From Icerya purchasi (lineage: Eukaryota > Arthropoda > Insecta > Hemiptera > Monophlebidae), in the NCBI GenBank assembly GCA_039619475.1, contig CM077115.1, forward strand, positions 26,363,083 through 26,427,082: a stretch of 64,000 nt of DNA, given 5' to 3'. Position numbers and translations under genes: made by a program. This document shows positions 26,100 to 39,300 of the stretch, piece after piece (the first letter of the stretch is position 1; each line of letters begins with the position of its first letter). The notes below the pieces were generated by a model. The model did no database searches and was not told the DNA's origin. It saw only the letters and a list, made by a program, of their open reading frames with translations.

Positions 26100-27560
26100 A
26101 GAAGATATCAATTTTCAAATTTCAAAAAATTATGAAACTGCCACAAACACAACAATCATTTACCAAGGAAAAAGCCGGCAGAAATCCTCCGAATAGAACA
26201 AAAGTTAAAAATTTAATAACAAAACTGAAAAATAATAAACCTCCAGGTGCAGAGTCGATTACAGCAGATTTGTTAAAAGCAGCGCTGGAGAATCAATTAA
26301 GTTAATAAAACTTGTAAGGTAGAATTCGGAGATATATCACAGGAGTGGAAATGCACATTAAATCCATTGCATAAGAAACGTGATAAATCAAATGTAAATA
26401 ACTACAGAGGAATGTCGTTGTGACTCATAACATATAAAATATTATCTATGGTTAATCGATTAGAAAATAAAATAGAAACAGAACTAAATATCAAGCCGGC
26501 TTAAGCAAAAAGAAAAAAAGATAATGTACAGAATAAATGTTAAATTTAAAACTAATAATAAGGGATAGAACAGTAACAAATAAACCGCACGTAGCTAGTA
26601 GTATTTTTAGACTTTAGGAACATATACGATATTATTCAACAAATAGATTCGATGAAAATATCTCAAAAATTTGGCATGGACGATAAATTTATACAATCAA
26701 TACAGCAAACACTGCTATAAACTAAAGCTTAAGCTGAATCATTTGAAATCGAAATGGGAGTAAGACAAGAATCAACTGTTTAGCTTTCACAGATGATAGT
26801 AATTTTTACGCAGGACATACCTTCAGCAGTAAAACAGATTAATATTTTAAAAGAAACAACAGAAGATACTGGTTTACAAATATCTCCACTAAGAAAAACA
26901 GAATTTATAATAAATACTAACGTTTCACCCAAGTACGTATGTACAAAGTATGGAAAGATAAGAACTGAAAAATTTAGACACTTGTGTGAAATTATTCAAC
27001 AAAATGATTTAGATAAGAACGAACTTCATATGAGAGCAAGAAAAGTGGAAATGGCATTCCAATTAACGGGAAATACATGCAATAATAAAAAAAAAAAAAC
27101 AGTATCATTAAATGTTTAAAACACAACAGTGTACAGTGATTGTGTCAGAATGTTTATATGTAACCGAATGCTTTGATTTAAATAGTATAGGAGAGATTAA
27201 ACTTCTAGGAAATGAAAAATTCGCAGCCCGAGGAAGTAAAAAATTTTAGGTTAAGAGCAAAACAAAGACCTTTATTAGAAAAATAAAAAAAACTATCATC
27301 GGATACAATAAGTAGAATATTAGCGCTCTGTGCGTATTTCAAAAGAATGCGTAATACTACTCGGTTGATGAAAAGCGTCTTTCAACATTTCGAAAATTAA
27401 AAACGAGTATACATTTTTAATTATGAAAAAATATCCGAATGAAGCAATACCGATTCATTGAAAAAAACAGAATTTAAAAATTAAAGACTATGAAGAAATT
27501 AAGAGAAACCGAAAAAGAAATAAAAAGGAAACACGGCAAAATGATGAAACCATGCTGGAA
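26100..27560 (+). mobile_element. Second non-LTR retrotransposon fragment (RT domain), heavily decayed
   Basis: Starts at the RT N-terminal region (LITKLKNNKPPGAESITADL, 26200-26280). It continues in changing frames through NNYRGMSL, KLIIRDRTVTNKP, a degraded catalytic region, ILKETTEDTGLQIS (26840-26890) and KFRHLCEIIQQNDLDKNELH, to SIGEIKLLGNEKFAARGS. It follows directly on the (TAA)n end of the previous fragment and resembles the same kind of element in the same orientation. Confidence 0.78.
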
Positions 27561-30500
27561 GAAGTAGAAAATAGAAAAGTAGCTATTTTCATGTGATCCA
27601 CGGAGGGTCAAATACGAAAAAATGAAGTTAATTTATTAAGACTTAAAGACTATATTTGATTATCAAAAACGTTCACTTTCTGAAGATTTATAAAAAATAA
27701 TAATCGTAGCGTACATACAGCTTTTAAAGGCACCAATTTATACGTAGACTGACTACAAATAGTAAAAGCTGAACAAAAAATTAATAAATAAAAATATATA
27801 TTTTAGATGGAATCACTTCAGTTTTCTTTTTTATATATTTAATATAAACCGACCACTACCAACAAGCAATATAATATTCTTTTCATTGGAATTTTAGTTT
27901 CGTAAGATAAAAACAAATTTGTGCATCCAATGAATTTCGAACAGATAACTTTTACGTACTAAAAATGAATGTTTTTCTTATTACATTTCTACCGTTATTG
28001 ATACATTCTATTATTACGAAATTATTCTATCGATATACATTTTCACACGCATAAACGCACCCAAACACGTATGATTGTTCAAGAAACGGTCAAACACAAT
28101 TCTAAACTTAAAAGCTTCAATTCACGAAAAAAATAATTTAAACCAAAAACCAATAAAGTTAAATTCGGCAATTTAAAAATGCATAGGAAAGATTTGTCAC
28201 TCCTTAAGTGAATTATTATATTTTTTCTTTAATTGTCAAATTAGCGAATAACCCGTTTTATGGAATTCCTTAAATTTGATTACTTTCGTAAAATCCATTA
28301 GCCTAATAGTGTTTATTTTTCAAAAATTACCATTTTTTCTATGTCTCATTTGTTTATTTTAGTTTTTCGATTGACATATTAATTAATAGCTTAAAAATAC
28401 AACTTTAAGAAATAATAAAGACTAAATTGGCAAACAATCAACACAATATAATAACATAAAATAACAACAGATAAAAAAGAATAACACTTTGAATACAAGT
28501 AGTACGCTTTCGTATGATGTGACGTTAGTCGTGTTTTCTCTTTTCTCTCTCACAATACATAAAAGCAAACAATCCCTTAATAAATTCTTCTCGTCAATGT
28601 ATTTTTGTCATGCATATTATTAAATGGCACAAAAATTTGTACGATTTTGTAGGTTTTTTCGATTCATTATTTCGTTTACACGATTAAATTCCTAGCTAGT
28701 ACGTAAAGTATGTCAACAAATGAGATTTTTTTTTTACACCTATAACTCCCCCCCACGATTATCCAATATAAAATTTTCTCCCCCACCTCTTTTTTTTTTT
28801 AAAACGCGTAATAGATTAATAAGAAATTTAATAAATCAAGAAACAACTTGCGTATTGAAAAAACACGTAAATTTAAAACCGCGTCAGCTTAAATAATTAA
28901 GTAAAAAATCAATCAAAACATGGATGGGAAGTAGTTGCTGGCTGTCATTTGCAAGGTAATATAAAACATATTTTTATCATTATAATGATAAAAAAAAGCG
29001 AGAAGTTGAAAAAAAAAAAAAAGGAGAATTTAAATTCTTTAAAATTCAGAGACTCAACGGATAGCAATATTCATCGTAATAAGACAGTATACCATTAACG
29101 TTTAAAAAATTAATTTCGTTAAACTTAAAATACACTTATTCTACGTTGTCAACATTGATTTTAATAAATTTTAAATGAATCTATTCATGACCCCGTTTGA
29201 GTTATACTATAATTTTCAGTTTTACTCGATAGCAATTCTCTACTGGAGCGTTAAATATTAATTATTAATTCGAAAAAATGAACTGATCTTTGTTAACTGA
29301 GTAGAAAAGTCTTATAACCAACATTTAAAAAATATTTTCTCGCCAAAAATTACTGGAGTATGGTAGAATACGAAGGGCAAAAAATTTTAAAAAATTGTCG
29401 ATTTTTTAAACTTGGCGCATATTTTGTAAAATATGATATCCGACGGTGTACACATATAATCACTAAATTTTATTTTATCTTTAAATTTCTGGTATATTGT
29501 ATATATATCAGAAATTCGTTTATTGCCCTAAGAATTTTCAATGTCAATATCTCTGTAGATCAATACTAATAAGACCGGGAATTAATACTTTGATATTTTT
29601 TTTTTCCATTACATAAGCACACGTTAATGTTATGTATTATAAACAATTAATTTTAATGTTTCGCTTCACAAATCAGAATACCAGTTTAGCCTTTTTCATT
29701 TACTAGTTTAGTTTATGTCATATCTTGACAGCTTGTAATATAGTACAAATCAGCAATAATAAAAGAAAATCATTAAGAGCACAGTCGAAGTTGACTGACT
29801 GGAAAATAACGAAAAAATCAAATTATAAAAAATTTCGAGAGTACTTTACTTTTGGTCGAGAAAAGTCTATTAGAAATTTAAACTTAATTTTATTTTCTTG
29901 CTTTCAGTTTTGATGCTGAAGAACGTGCTTTTATTAATAAAGTAACATTCGATGAATACACCAAAAACAATTTAAAAAATCTATATTTTGATTTTCATTA
30001 TTTCAAAATTTTTCAGATAGACAAATTCAGAATACTCGCACAATTCTGAAACTTCTTACTATTTTGAACTCCTTTTCACTGCACGAATAGTGATGTACTT
30101 TTTCTGAGTTAATGTTTCACACTAATATAATTTTATTTATTGTTGGAAATGCAAAATAACACTGACTGTGAACAATCGGACTAATTACCGACAACGGAAA
30201 CAAAATTTCTTGTCAAATTAAAAAAAATACCAGAAGCAGCAAAAGTTATATAACATAAACGTACAACAAAAATTAATAATACAGCCATTTGTAAGCATAC
30301 TGATGAATTACAGTTTGTAAATTTTTTAAAAACAAAAATAAAGGAAATTTTTCAAGATGAGTGTGGTAAACAGATCCTCTTATTTATAAAATCTGACAGA
30401 ACTTTTCAAGTATTTTTTTCCTCTTTTATTTGCTCAATTTAATTAGCTATTCACTACAAATTATTCCTCCCCTCAAAAAAAATAAAGAAAAAAAGTATTA

Positions 30501-32003
30501 ATGTATAAGAGGTTATAAATATATAATCTCGATAAGATATCTAACGGACTAGGGAAAAATTTTCAAGTAAACATATTTGGTTAAATTATATACACCACAT
30601 ACAGACGGAATGTACAATGTTGCCACGGGTTATTGTAAAATGTTCAAGATTTTACCGACTGAAGTTCAGTACATTTTCTTTTTCTTTTTAATATTTCAAA
30701 AATTGTTTTACAACTTTTTCTTAGAAAAGTTGTTTGTTTTTACGTAAGTTTTCCTACTAATGCCTATACTCGACTAATTACTTCGGATTAAATTTTAAGA
30801 TGGACACACGCTAAGTAGCAATCTGGATGGATATTATATTTAATTATTCAGTTATTACGTAGTTGTAAATAACCTATTATAAAAGAAACAAAAACAAAAT
30901 TAATATTTTTTGAAAAAATATTGATCTCCCGCTTCAATGATACTGACATTATCATGTATCCATTAACACTTGACAGAATATTCTGACACTGTAATTATCA
31001 TATATAACCGTCTGTCAGTACGGTCCTACATCTGTAATATCAACGATGTTGTTTAGTAAATCCGGTCTATTAATTCTCTAGGCTTGCATACTTTCCCTTC
31101 ACACTTCTCCACTAAATTAATTCGGCGCGACATAAGCTCAAGAGATCAAGAGAAGTAAATTTTAAACGCAATTTAAATTTCATCTGAACTTTATTTTTGA
31201 CCGCCATCTTTTTTAAAGCAGAGACGGTTGTAAGGAAATAAGTTCGAGGTGTCCGTGATATCATGTAAATAAAAGAACCGAAGAAGTTAATGACTTTTAT
31301 GTCATAAGCGCATGTTTTCAATGTGTGCCGGAGAGCGGAAAAAATCAAAGCGTGCACTGATTCCAGGTTAGTTTCATATTCGTTTAAGTCCTGCATACGA
31401 TCTAGCTATACTTCAACGTATACTATAATTTGTGGTGTTTGTTAGTACAAGACTTAAATAGTGTAACTTATTTACCACTTTTAGGTTAACGATTGAAAAT
31501 TGGGACTCTAAATATTTGACCAGCCTGTTGTCATGATCCTTATTTTTTTTTCATTTATATTGAAACTAAAACGTATCTTTATTACTTTTTCAAACTCTTA
31601 AGAAAAATTACTAATTAAAAAGAAAAAAATGATTGCATACGATAATGAACAAATTCTGTAAAAATATCCCATAAAGCAAACAGTTAATATACACATGTCG
31701 TAATAACACAAATTAAACTATCCCTAATATAAAACTGATATCTAAAATGTTTAAAAGAGTAGTGATTTTTTGATTGGCATAAAATAAGGTCTAATGTTAC
31801 ATAACGGAATTTTAGTTTAGACGTATTATTCGTACCCTAAATGTTTACAATTGAAGCGAACAGTTGTATGCTCACACTGACGTTGTAATCAAGAAAAATT
31901 GTAGGTTAAATAATCAATATTATATAAAAGTTGAGAGCAATATGTAAGCAAACGTAGGGAATACGAGAATGTGTCAAATAAAAATTAAAACCGTCTAACT
32001 TAC
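27561..32003. other. Intergenic / RpS27 downstream region
   Basis: About 4.4 kb of AT-rich DNA, with only short open frames. The final RpS27 exon was sought here on the minus strand and not found. Confidence 0.4.
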
Positions 32004-32516
32004 CTTCTGTTAATCTAGCTTTACCTCCAGTTGGTTGACACAGTATAGTGAAGCATCCTGCACAGATGACTTCACTTTGAGCGTGACTGAAAACGGTCGT
32101 AATTTTATAACAACCTGCAAAAAAAAAAATTATTAACCGATTGTAATACGCATGTGCAACAATTTTTACTGTATTCTGCTATGACAGTTCGTAGAAGCGA
32201 AAAGAAATTTTCCCGTACCTGGACATTTAACATCCATAAAATATGAATTCGGATGTTGTACGAGCCGCTTCAATTTATGCTTTCTTTTTTCTTCCGCTGG
32301 TGACGGATGCAACAAATTTTTCGCCAACTGAAATTTTAGAAATACAATATTTTTAATTAGTCAGAAGTTATCCGATAGGTTTCTAAACATAGTCCACTTC
32401 GCAATAATGATCATGGACAACACAATATGTGCAACATAAAATCCTTCACACGTATATGATACATTTTTGTAAACGTTACTTCATTAAATACACGTAAATT
32501 AGTAACATACCGGCAT
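32004..32516 (-). CDS. RpS27: Small ribosomal subunit protein eS27 (RPS27), exons 1-3 of an expected four
   Basis: Exons on the minus strand are 32511-32516 (only ATG CCG, then donor GTATGT), 32219-32327 and 32004-32114; the phases join exactly. The product reads [18 protein letters not shown], then [27 protein letters not shown] and [14 protein letters not shown], the hallmarks of eS27, a cytosolic 40S protein of about 84 residues with a C4 zinc finger. The zinc Cys pairs (CPGC and CAGC) are intact. A first exon coding only Met-Pro is the ancestral animal arrangement and strongly supports this start. The last short exon (usually GCSFRRKQH) should follow the donor at 32003, but I could not find it on the minus strand below that point. 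The stretch around the second Cys pair ([12 protein letters not shown]) differs from the very conserved family pattern. A pyrimidine tract about 90 bases upstream of the ATG resembles a TOP element. Confidence 0.91.
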
Positions 32517-33315
32517 ATTTTATAATTAATAAACGATTTTTAGTTTCAATGTTCATACAAAAACTTGGATATATCACGTCGCCGATTGCAGCGAGCAAAC
32601 GTAAAAGAGGAGGAAAAGTTCGATTTTAAACCACGATGCATGTGTTCGCTTTTAATGTAACCAAAGATTTATAGAAAATCTATACCGGCAGTAACGTTGT
32701 CTGTGCCGCATTTATTATAATTCAGAACAAATATGTTTTTACTAACTAAGAATAAAATTTTTATATACAATTTAAATGTACGGAAAGAATTTATTTTATG
32801 AAATAAAAATTTTCACATTTTTTAAATTTATATTCATATACACATACATGTATTCTAATTCAAAGAAGCACTATCAAATATTCAAAAAGATATTAGAATA
32901 ATTAAGAGAAATTTATGAAATTTAATATTTGCATTTAAGATAGCGAAATAATATAAAATTTTAAAAAGAAAAATGTTAAAATTTAACTGTTTACATTCCA
33001 TAAAATGATATCTGATAAAATCTTGCTTCGGATGTCAAGAAAATTTATTCGAAATTAAAATCATATTCGGAATTGAAATTATTTCTTGCCGTTATAATTG
33101 TGGTTAATTATGGGTTTTTTACCGGTTAATGAATTTAGCCGTTGTTCATATATAGTTCCAGTGTTAAAGAAATTATCTATAACAAATCAGTTCAAATTGT
33201 CATATAGGGTAACTTTAAAGCAACAATCTTTTAAAAAATTATTAGTTTAAGATATTTCTATTCGGAAAAATTAGATTTTAGCGGATTAACTAATAATGAA
33301 AAGTTTTATTTGTAG
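32517..33315. promoter_or_regulatory. Divergent intergenic interval between RpS27 and mRpL9
   Basis: 800 bases separate the RpS27 ATG (minus) from the first recognised mRpL9 exon (plus). The part at 32570-32660 is richer in GC and CG than its surroundings and holds the TOP-like tract. The unseen mRpL9 first exon should start in or near it, making a shared bidirectional promoter likely but unproven. Confidence 0.45.
32602..32618 (-). promoter_or_regulatory. Candidate 5'-TOP pyrimidine tract of RpS27
   Basis: Read on the minus strand this is an uninterrupted pyrimidine run beginning CTTTTCCTCC and ending TTTTA, followed by a CG-containing leader that runs to the RpS27 ATG at 32516. Ribosomal protein mRNAs in animals normally begin with a C followed by such a tract, which gives TOR-dependent translational control. 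Position and composition fit, but the transcription start itself is inferred. Confidence 0.45.
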
Positions 33316-36300
33316 AATACCTTTATTCTTAAACGCCGGGTTCCCGTCGCTCGTCAACCAGATACAAAAACTCCTAAATTGGTAGAAGACAATTATATAT
33401 ACGATTTAGTGGAAGATCGGAATATGAAGAAAAAACCCTTTATAAATGTGTTATTAACCGAGTTCGTGGAAGGTAAATATCTCAATAATTTTGAAATTCT
33501 TTTTGCATGTATTTTAATACTACTTGTGGTATACCTTTTTGCATAAATTCATTTTATTATATGATTTAGTCACTTTCCTTATTTTACTTTTAAAAAAATA
33601 AAATCGGTTACAAAGCAGTTTTTCGAATTTTCCATATTTAAAATAAGTTGCAGCATAAAAGTTTTAATAATATTGAAATTAATTTTCTATAAAATTTTCA
33701 TACTGTTTCATGATGAGTACTTTCGATTAAGAGGTGCAAAACATTGTTCTTTAATAAAAATCTTGCGATATTAATATTTAAAATATCGCGATTTTATTTA
33801 ATTATTTAATGTTTCTTTTAGTTACAATAATTTTTTACTTGATTACAATCGAAACGCATTTAACAAGTATACACTAGCGCGGTTGATGTTTTATAATCAT
33901 TTTCAATAATCAAGGGAGAATTTTGTTTTTTAAACATATTCCAAGTAATATTACAATAGTTGAACTGATAAATTAGAAGTTGGAAAAATGTAAAATATAG
34001 CTTGGTTACTGAAGGGTGCAGTTCGATTTTTATTTTTATTAATTTGCAAACAGTTTTTATTTTCGTATTTTTTACAAAACCTTAACTGATCAGGAAAACC
34101 TGAATTTTAAATGAATTAAAAACAATTTCTGGCTTATAATTAGATATTGTGTTCAAATACTTATTACTGAAAAATTTTGAAATTGAGAAATTTAAAAAAT
34201 TTTATTAATTTTACGACAATTATAGGGAAATAATGGTGCACAAAATCATTTTAATTCGTCAGAATTTGACATAACTACTAGGTCGCATTACTAAAATGTG
34301 AGATATTTTTATTTTTTGAAAATTATTAATAATATCTCGGTATATCCTTATAAAGTCACTTCAGTAAAAAATATTTTACTCCTAAAAGAGTTAAAAGAAA
34401 ATCAGATAACAAAATAATAAACGAAAAATATCTGTACTAGTGCTTCTGAAAAAAAAAAAAGAAGTTTATTAGATAACTCCTAATTGTCTTGTGAGCACTA
34501 ATAACAGAGTATTGCGAGAGGGAATTAGGACGTATTTGTTCAGTTTGCAAAATGTTACATGTACTCGGACGTTATTTCATTCTCAGTTTTAAGAAGATTG
34601 TTGTACCACCTAGTTTTATTGCTCAAAAATCATCGTTTCTCTAGCTAAAAATAGATTTTTTTTTTGTGCGTTATATAAAGAATCTCAGAAGGACGTGCAG
34701 ACAAAAATAAACAGCCAAACGATAGTTTTGATAAAAAAAAAAAACACATTTGAAATGGAAAATGAATACGTCTTTTAATGTTCTATATTCAATATTAGAC
34801 TATGAAGTTCTTTGTTATTTGTATAAAATATGGTACTGCTGATGGTCAAATATTATCAGTAGTAACAAAAAAAAATCCATTCCCTTTTTACGATTTACCT
34901 CTAATTTTTCGCATTAAAAGACTTTTTCTATAACGGCAGGTCTATTTTCATGATGAGCAATATTTATATTTATTGCAGTACATTTTAATTAAAATTTTAA
35001 CAAAACGCATAAAAAAAAAATTCATTATTTATTTTAGTTTATTGGCAGGGTTGAACCATGAATGTTAAATAAATTTGACAATCAGAGCTATTTAAATGAG
35101 AAAGGGATACATCAATCTGTTATAAACTTTATTATTTAACGTTTGTAATAATAAAGTAAGTATATATTGTTTTAATTAGCTAGTGGTCATTGTAACGGTA
35201 AACTATTTAAAATGAAAATAAAACAATACTGAAAAATTTAATTAAAATTTTTTTTATTTCTGATATTTTATTTGCTTTTGCTTCAGTTTGTTTGGTTTGT
35301 CGTTATATAAGTGGAAGTACGTTCGTGTAAGCTCTTGTACAACTCTAGTAGTAACTAGGAAATCGAGAGAATTTGAACGGGGATAACGGGAAATTTAAAA
35401 ATTATATTTAAGTGGCCACCATGATGATGGTGTTTGGTCAAATACTTAAGACTAAGTGTACTGTGATAGCATAGTCGTGTTCCGGTCTCAAGTCGTACCC
35501 AGGTGTACACATAATTTGAAATAACTGGATACAAAGGAATTTGGAAAAGGGAGTCTCTACTTTTATGAATGTTGCCCGGTTTTATATTTCCGGTAGCTCT
35601 ACTACGAGTATGGGACTCATCGGCTCTTCCCATAATGATATTTACATGTTTGTCATTTTTTTTTTTAAATTAAAAAAATGAAACCATTTTAAAGATATTG
35701 TATAATTTGCATTTTTCCTTTGATCAAATTTTGTTTAAATTTCTTATATTCATTGTTTAATTTCGGTTAGTTTTAAGTTCACTGTTTTATTGGCTACGTC
35801 GTCAATTGGTGAATTGTTTTAAATTTGCTTTACAGTAAAACCCCTCTTAACCGGCCTCGGATCAGCCGGTCCTTGCATTAACCGGCCTATCTCTGGAGCA
35901 AAGACTTTTTTCTCTCTTCTTGTCCTCTATCTCTTTCAGCGAATATTACGTACATAGTAGCTAGTACCTGGATGACTCATTCCACGAAAATAAAACTGGA
36001 TAATGCGACGTTTATACTTCGGAAGAGTAGTGGAGGGGGATGAGTTTGCGAAATTCCATCTCACCCGTGCTACCGAGTTCATTTTTCTACGAAAATCAGT
36101 ACAAGAGCGGGTACCTGTTTTTCGCTTATCACTTTGTTGGAACGTTTTTCCGCATTTCGTCGGAAATAGTTTCTTGAAAGTTAAGAAACGGCGAGGAGGA
36201 AGCTACAAACTGTACTGAACGTTTTTCTTTTCGTTTCGTTCTTGCCTATTCGCGGGCATCATTTGTTGAATAAAAATGCGTGAGTCGGAAAAACGAAAAC

Positions 36301-39300
36301 GTGCGATAGTCTCGTTTGCGACACGGTTAAAAGTGTTAAAAAGACTCGACAACGGGGAATCGGTAAGAAAACTCTGCGACGAAATGACCGTGGGGAAAAC
36401 TTTGGCTTGATATATCTGGTCAAGAGTAGCAACGATTTATAGAATGAAGAAATCGAAAATGAAGTAATTTTACACGATCCGCTGTCATTACCAATGGGAA
36501 CCGAACGCAGTTAGAGGACGTCGAGGAATGGATAACAAAAAGTGACGAAGGATTTGAAAGCGATTTTTTTACGGACGAAGAAATGATCGATATCGTCAGT
36601 AAAGATAACTGCGAACTTGAAGATGATGGAGATAAATGCAGACGCGGAGGGTTCGCAAAAAATAAGTCACAAAGGAGCAAAAAAAGCTGCCGAAATTTAA
36701 TTGCATAATGTGGAGCAGCAACAAAATTTATCAGCATTGGGCATGGTGAACATAAGAAAATGGGGAAAGACTTGGCTTTTAAAAACTCGTCAAATAAATA
36801 AAAACAGAAAGAGTAACCGATTTTTTCAAACCTATAAAATATATGTTCACTCATACTTAAGTATTCGGGTAATTTAGTTAAAGTTTTAAGTTTTTGAAGT
36901 TTATGTAGTTTAAGTTCATTTCATATGTTCATTTTTTTTTTTTTTTTTTTATTACTTTACGTAGGGACATATGTACAATAAAATGAGTTACAATAACGCT
37001 TGTTTATACTTGATCTCCGTATGAAATCTGTTGGTTCGTTTTGAAGGAAAATCAATTTTTCGCAGGAACCTCGGATTAACCGACCAAACGTGGGACCACC
37101 GGCCGGGTCTCGGTCCCGAACGAAGGCCGGTTAATAGGGGTTTTACTGTATTTAAATCAGAGATTGCCGTATTGTTTTAATGGAGCAGCTCCAGATAAAA
37201 GTAATTCAACATTTATCGATGGTGTTATAGTACAGAATTGTATAATTATGAGAGAAAAATGAAGCATTCCGTAGAAAAGCATGCTGAAGTTATAATTGAA
37301 GCATTGGACATTTCGATAAGTTATTCTTGATAAAATCAATTTATGGTTTAAACAACCAAAAATACTAGGTCTATTATAGTAGTTTATTATAATATAATTG
37401 AGTTTTTTTTAATGCCAGATGCATGCTGTATTTGAACTCGAAAATTCGCTGCCATGAATGTATGTAAGTAATGTATGCATAGCTTCCGACATGACGATTA
37501 TTACATATCTCTGTCCAGCTGTGAATTTTGTTTTCCAGTTTTTCAACTAAGTTGTAAATGCATTTCAGACGTTTTACATTATTGATTTTGCGTTATAAAA
37601 CGACGGCAAATCCCGTGGGATTTACGTTACATGCTAAAGTTAACTAACAATTTCAATTTTTTAAATTTATCTTTCATTTTCTGTAATAATTCGCGTGAAG
37701 AATATGTCCTTGGTCGATGTATATGAAATAAGTTTGGAATAATAAATTATTAATCGGAGATTTCGATATGGCGGTATTTTTATATTTTGCAGACAATTTT
37801 AATATTTCGTTGTTAATTCTGTTCAGAAATTTACATTTTACTTCGAAAAGTTTTGAGTCGTACATAATTTCGTTTATAATACAATATAATGAGTTGATTT
37901 AATTTAAGAACTAACTATAATTTTGTAATCACTATATAATGTTACGGTTTGGTGTAATTTTGCAATTACTGCAACGAGTAATATCATTTTTTACTGTTTC
38001 ATTTTTTTAATTTTATTTGTAACTATTATTTCACTGCTAATAAATACAGCTTGTCGGGCTTTTACAAAAAGATATATGGTGATACGTCATCTCCGGCCAA
38101 AACTTTAAAAAAACATAAATTTTTAAAGATTTAACTGTAATAATCTGTTAATTTATCAGATTGTGAGCAATTATTAAATTCTGACCGCGCGATAAACGAA
38201 GTAAGAATAAATGCGAAAATATTATAGAGCCTATTTTTACGAATTAAAATTATTACATATTTTATTGTAAATTTGATAAAAGTTTCGATTTTATCAATAT
38301 TTTATTGTTTCAGTACTTTTTTCGGGAAATAATTGTTTCTTTTCTTTCTCCCTAATTGATTATTGTTTATGTAAAATAGATGTCGGTCAATGTGGGCAGA
38401 TAGTCTCTGTCCATCCTTCTTTTGCATACATTTATTTGATATTACCGGGTCGAGCAGTTTATCCGACACCGGAAAATATTGCGAAACAGAAATTACTGAA
38501 AGATGAAGATATTAAGAGACACAGCAGTTTGGCGGCTTATAAAGTAAGTACGCCGAAATTATCTGTTTTCCTCTTATTACGACGACAAGAAAATATTGTG
38601 CAATTATGAAAAAAAAAATGTTATTACATTTTACAGACTATGAAATTGCTTAATCAAACTGTTGTGCCGATTTTTATGCATATGAGAAATCCGTGGACCA
38701 TAGAACCTTGGCATGTGCGTGTAGCGTTTAGAAAAAATGGTATTCACGTATTAAACGATAAGTCGATTGAATTGCCAGAAAATCCTATTGTTGGTCCAAA
38801 TTTGGAATTTGAAGGAAGACTTTTTGCTGTTACGATAACGGTAAAATATGTTTTATACTATATTATTTATTAAACTACATCATTCTTAGCTCGATTTCGA
38901 GCATCGAGACTACCCTATCTGTATAATCTAGTTGTGCAGAATAGGTAGCGTTCTTGGAAATTGCTGTATGCAGCGTCAGCGAAAACGCAAGACTATACTT
39001 ACAATTGATATTGTGATTGTTTGATTTATCGATATAAAAATGCAGCCCGTGTGTACCTACCGTGTGCTAACTGGCGCGCATATGACGGTGTACGTGTATG
39101 TATGTATATAAACTTAGTAAAATGATACGATAGAAGGATAATTTTTTGAATTTTTGTATAGGAGGTTGCAGTAAATAAATTGTTGATTCCTTTTTTCTTT
39201 CACTGGTTTTGATTCATCATTGTGCTTTAAAAACGTGTTTTTTCAATGAACTGAGTTCTCTTACACTATTTTTTAGGGATCATAAATTTTGGTTTGTATA

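Noticed and set aside
28510..28560. Minus-strand Lys/Arg-rich codons ending in TAA, considered as the last RpS27 exon.
   Set aside because: The residues do not match the conserved GCSFRRKQH ending and no proper acceptor precedes them.
31112..31396. A 94-codon minus-strand frame downstream of RpS27.
   Set aside because: No eS27 C-terminal residues and no other motif; probably chance.
32637..32657. ATG with seven open codons before a GTAACC, considered as the missing mRpL9 first exon.
   Set aside because: The phase would fit, but the donor is weak and the peptide does not resemble a mitochondrial presequence; not enough to claim.
36420..36854. A 144-codon minus-strand frame.
   Set aside because: It is antisense to the decayed Tigger transposase tail and has no recognisable motif.
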